From: Homalodisca vitripennis
Taxonomy: Eukaryota > Arthropoda > Insecta > Hemiptera > Cicadellidae
Direction: 5' to 3'
Assembly (NCBI RefSeq): GCF_021130785.1
Contig: NC_060214.1
Coordinates: 1,184,501-1,248,500, forward strand
DNA: 64,000 nucleotides
The stretch's first letter is position 1. Each line of letters begins with the position of its first letter. Positions 60,993-64,000 of this stretch are shown here, one piece after another. Under the pieces are notes generated by a model. That model worked only from the letters and a program-made list of their open reading frames with translations, did not search any database and was not told the DNA's origin. The position numbers were made by a program, and so were the translations under genes.

Positions 60993-63306
60993 GGGTTACT
61001 AATAACGACTATCTCACTCGTGAGAGTAGTGAAAAATATGTCGCTTTTACTAACATTAGACTTTGCGCTGAATCGATAAACAATATAAAACTAAACACAA
61101 GGAAAAGTTTTTTTATTATTAGTATATTAAAATGTTTTGATATAATATAATGCAATATAGCTTCTATGTGGTGTTACAAAAAATACTGTCTCTTACCCCA
61201 ACTATAAATATCATATTTCTCCCACAACTGATAGTAATTTAATGAGTATGAAATGTTTATATACAGGTATCTAAAAGCATATTTCTTAATGCAAATTATA
61301 TAAAATATTTTCATAGTGTATTGATCTTTTATTGTTAGTTATTTATTTTTTAGGGTTACTACTGAAATAGAAATACTCTTACAAGTCAACGAGTATTGGA
61401 AGTATTTAAAATATATTTTTAGAACGACAATTTTAATTATTTAAAATGATTAAATCAGTCTAAACCGATTAAACTAATTGAAAGTATTTTATTAATACTC
61501 TTTCTTCTACTTGTTCTACGAAGCACTTATAAAACAATGTACCAATTTTATGACCAAATTAATGAAGGCACAGTACTGCAACATATTGTACTGTACTGTA
61601 CTATACTATACTATATTACAGTAAAATAATATTTATTACTCTGTCAAGTTAACTTTCAAAGCGCCTGCATATTGGAAACGGCATATACGAAACCGTTAGT
61701 TTGTTATAAAGCCAAACACTATTTGAAGGCGCTAAGTTAAAATGTATATTTGTGTTTAAAATAAATTATCTATGGTTGAACTTTAAGATTGAATTTTAAA
61801 CCACTTTATAATAAAGTACGTGTACGTGTACCTTGCGTCTTATTAAATTTTGTTGTATTACGCAGAGCATTTCAGCCTACAAAACAAATTAAATCTTCTA
61901 TCATTCAACTTTAAATATAAGCAGTAATTACCGTCATTAAGTAATTTTAATTATTTATTACACGTTACTTGAATTATTGTGTCTGTAAAATTAACTTGAT
62001 TTTTTATTCAAACATAAACTATTCAAAAGACTGCGCTGAAATTTGACATGGAGATTCCAAAAACATTTTTCTTCCATTTTGTAAAAAAAAAATAAAAATA
62101 TGTTTCCATAGAAACAATAAGATATTATTATTATAATGCTCTCCATATAGTTGTGAATACATTGACATTATAATACTTTATATTTGGACTAATAGTTATG
62201 AAACGTGATATATTATAAGAAAAGTCTGCGAGGCTGTTAAAATAGAGCCGCTAGTACAGAGTGACACCATTGCCAGCTCTAGGGGTAAGGTCCCTGGGAT
62301 GAAGTATGCATATTCTTATTTCTATAATTCCTCCGGTCTACGCCCCATTGTCATTAAAGTATCTACATAATCCCTCAAAATGTCTGAAATATTAAGTAAA
62401 TGAGCATTTATAATGTTATTAACCGTTCTGTGTAAACATTATTCATTATTTTAAATTTTTTCACATTTATACTGAGTGAAAATATTTTTAAAGTCGTTTT
62501 AGGTAAGTCCTTATCTATTTTAAAAGATATCCCAAAATATAAGATCGTTAGATTTTGACAAAAAGACTCCGTTTCAGGCCATCGGGAAGAAATATGCGAG
62601 GTGAAAATTTGCTGTACTGTGCTTTTGAAGTAATGCACTAATTCTAGTTCAAAATTTTCTAAAATGTTAACAAATTTTTCAGTTCAAAAGGAAACAAACG
62701 CGTAGTGTCATTGTTAATGTACTTTTAGCTGCGCCTTTTAGTCACATATTAAGCATTAGATCTAAAGCATAATGTTACTATATAACAAAGTAAATTAGAA
62801 TAGCCATAAATATAAACTGTTAACGTATTTTCTTCTTGATAACATGGCAAAGTCAAAATTGGCGTCGGGAAATAAAACTCACGCAAACCAGTAGTGGTAA
62901 TACACGTGCAACGCCCACTAAATTACGTACAATGGAGAGAGCAACTGCTAGAAGTGCAGATGAAATATTGTTTTTCACGGGCAATTATATGTGGCATGCT
63001 CTCGAGTGGGTAAACTATTCAGTCTGTTTGTGTTAGATAAAGATTTGCTAGCAAAAAGCTATTGTAGAATCAATTGCGTTAAGGGATTGATGTTTTAATT
63101 AGTAATATTATCATATATATCATATTATATGATAATCATCTATACGGAATAAATTATATGAAATGAGAAAATATGAATTTTTAATGTTTTGTAATTTTAA
63201 TATTCCGTCATCGTATGCAGCGCTCTATGCTACTTGCACTCATACACCATAATCGCACATACTGTTAAGAATCTATATAGCGAAACAACGTTTGCCGGGT
63301 CAGCTA
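60993..63306. other. AT-rich DNA, no gene recognised
   Basis: No frame above 76 codons and no domain. Pieces near 62010-62060 (CTGAAATTTGACATGGAGAT) and 63283-63306 (GTTTGCCGGGTCAGCTAG) resemble parts of common insect RTE/SINE-like repeats, suggesting an old copy spanning part of 62020-63306. This is resemblance only. Confidence 0.35.
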
Positions 63307-63307
63307 G

Positions 63308-63308
<1 letters not shown>

Positions 63309-63396
<88 letters not shown>
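63309..63396. repeat. AT microsatellite
   Basis: About 44 AT units with one interruption (ATATAATATA near 63366), starting directly after TCAGCTAGCAC, the tail-like end of a presumed repeat. Confidence 0.95.
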
Positions 63397-63399
<3 letters not shown>

Positions 63400-64000
63400 A
63401 TTCGAAAGAGGCAATTACACCGGGAATGGAATTATATTTGAACCGCGTTCTTTAAATTAAATAAGATCATCTCTCAGGGAAGAGCAGCTCAGATCGGAAG
63501 CTTCAGATTCAAGAGGCCTCTGATGTGGCAAGTTTGAGTTTTAATCAACCTTTTAAAGCGACAGAGTGGTTTATTAATAAAGTTACTTTATATTTATTAA
63601 AGTCTAAAGAAAAACTGTCCTCATTTGGGTTTTATTAAAACATAACTTTCCTTAAATAAATTACTGCATGTCGTACAAGCTTTTCACGTTTTCACAACAC
63701 ACACACACACACACATAAATATGTATATATATGTATACATCGCGAAGATAGTAGGGACTATATTATTAGGGAGTTTATATTACCAGGGAGTATGACTCTC
63801 AATAGAAAACATGAAATAATACGAATCATTTCTAATGCGTTTAAAAGCTCTTTGACTTCGGCGTCATCTCATATGACGTAAAGTACCACGAGACGTAATT
63901 AATTGTAAGGCTTTGAATTGTAGATATTTACAATATGGTTAATCCTAATTGACTTGTTAAATAACTTTAATTAACACAGTCACAGTTCACGACGAGACGT
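63397..64000. other. Terminal AT-rich DNA, no gene recognised
   Basis: Contains a CA microsatellite of about 9 units at 63696-63714 and nothing else recognised. The window ends inside this stretch. Confidence 0.45.

Overview
This 64 kb window is AT-rich, gene-poor eukaryotic DNA. Its transposon content (I-clade LINE, Ty3/gypsy LTR elements, pogo/Tigger and Tc1/mariner relatives, RTE-like tails) points to an insect or other arthropod; the species cannot be told from the sequence. I find no convincing host protein-coding gene, no tRNA or rRNA gene and no CRISPR array. Every long reading frame with recognisable homology belongs to a mobile element.

The backbone is a direct segmental duplication. 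A segment of roughly 10 kb occurs at 5642-22040 (copy A) and again at 40711-60281 (copy B), same orientation. Both copies carry the same landmarks in the same order: a fold-back inverted repeat, a 92-bp tandem array, AT microsatellites, a 109-bp repeat and ATT-type trinucleotide runs. Between them lie about 4.8 kb of unrecognised single-copy DNA (22041-26849) and a satellite array (26850-40710). Its monomer is 123-129 bp, with 33 plus 31 cores, and it abuts copy B directly.

Four younger elements sit on this backbone. Copy A is interrupted by an I-like LINE (13761-19473, minus strand, 10-bp target duplication, broken frames). Copy B is interrupted by a pogo/Tigger element (43621-46122, TA duplication, two apparent frameshifts) and by an LTR retrotransposon (52282-59708, AAAT duplication, one nonsense codon in RT). 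For each of these three the other copy preserves the empty site, so boundaries can be read to the base. The satellite is interrupted by a Ty3/gypsy element (30966-36832, minus strand) with an intact 1480-codon gag-pol frame, LTRs differing at one of 364 bases by eye, and a CCAGG duplication; it looks recent and possibly active.

Outside the duplication are a mariner-like element that is largely a ~400-bp inverted repeat (608-1840), a second mariner-like remnant (3741-4490), a 51-bp minisatellite at the distal edge of copy B (60283-60992), and terminal microsatellite-rich DNA. The most notable details are a canonical A-AAA-AAC gag/pol frameshift signal with a downstream stem in the copy B LTR element, and a triplicated LTR-end/PBS motif in the leader of the satellite-embedded gypsy element. 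All identities and counts are by eye; no alignment or database search was run.
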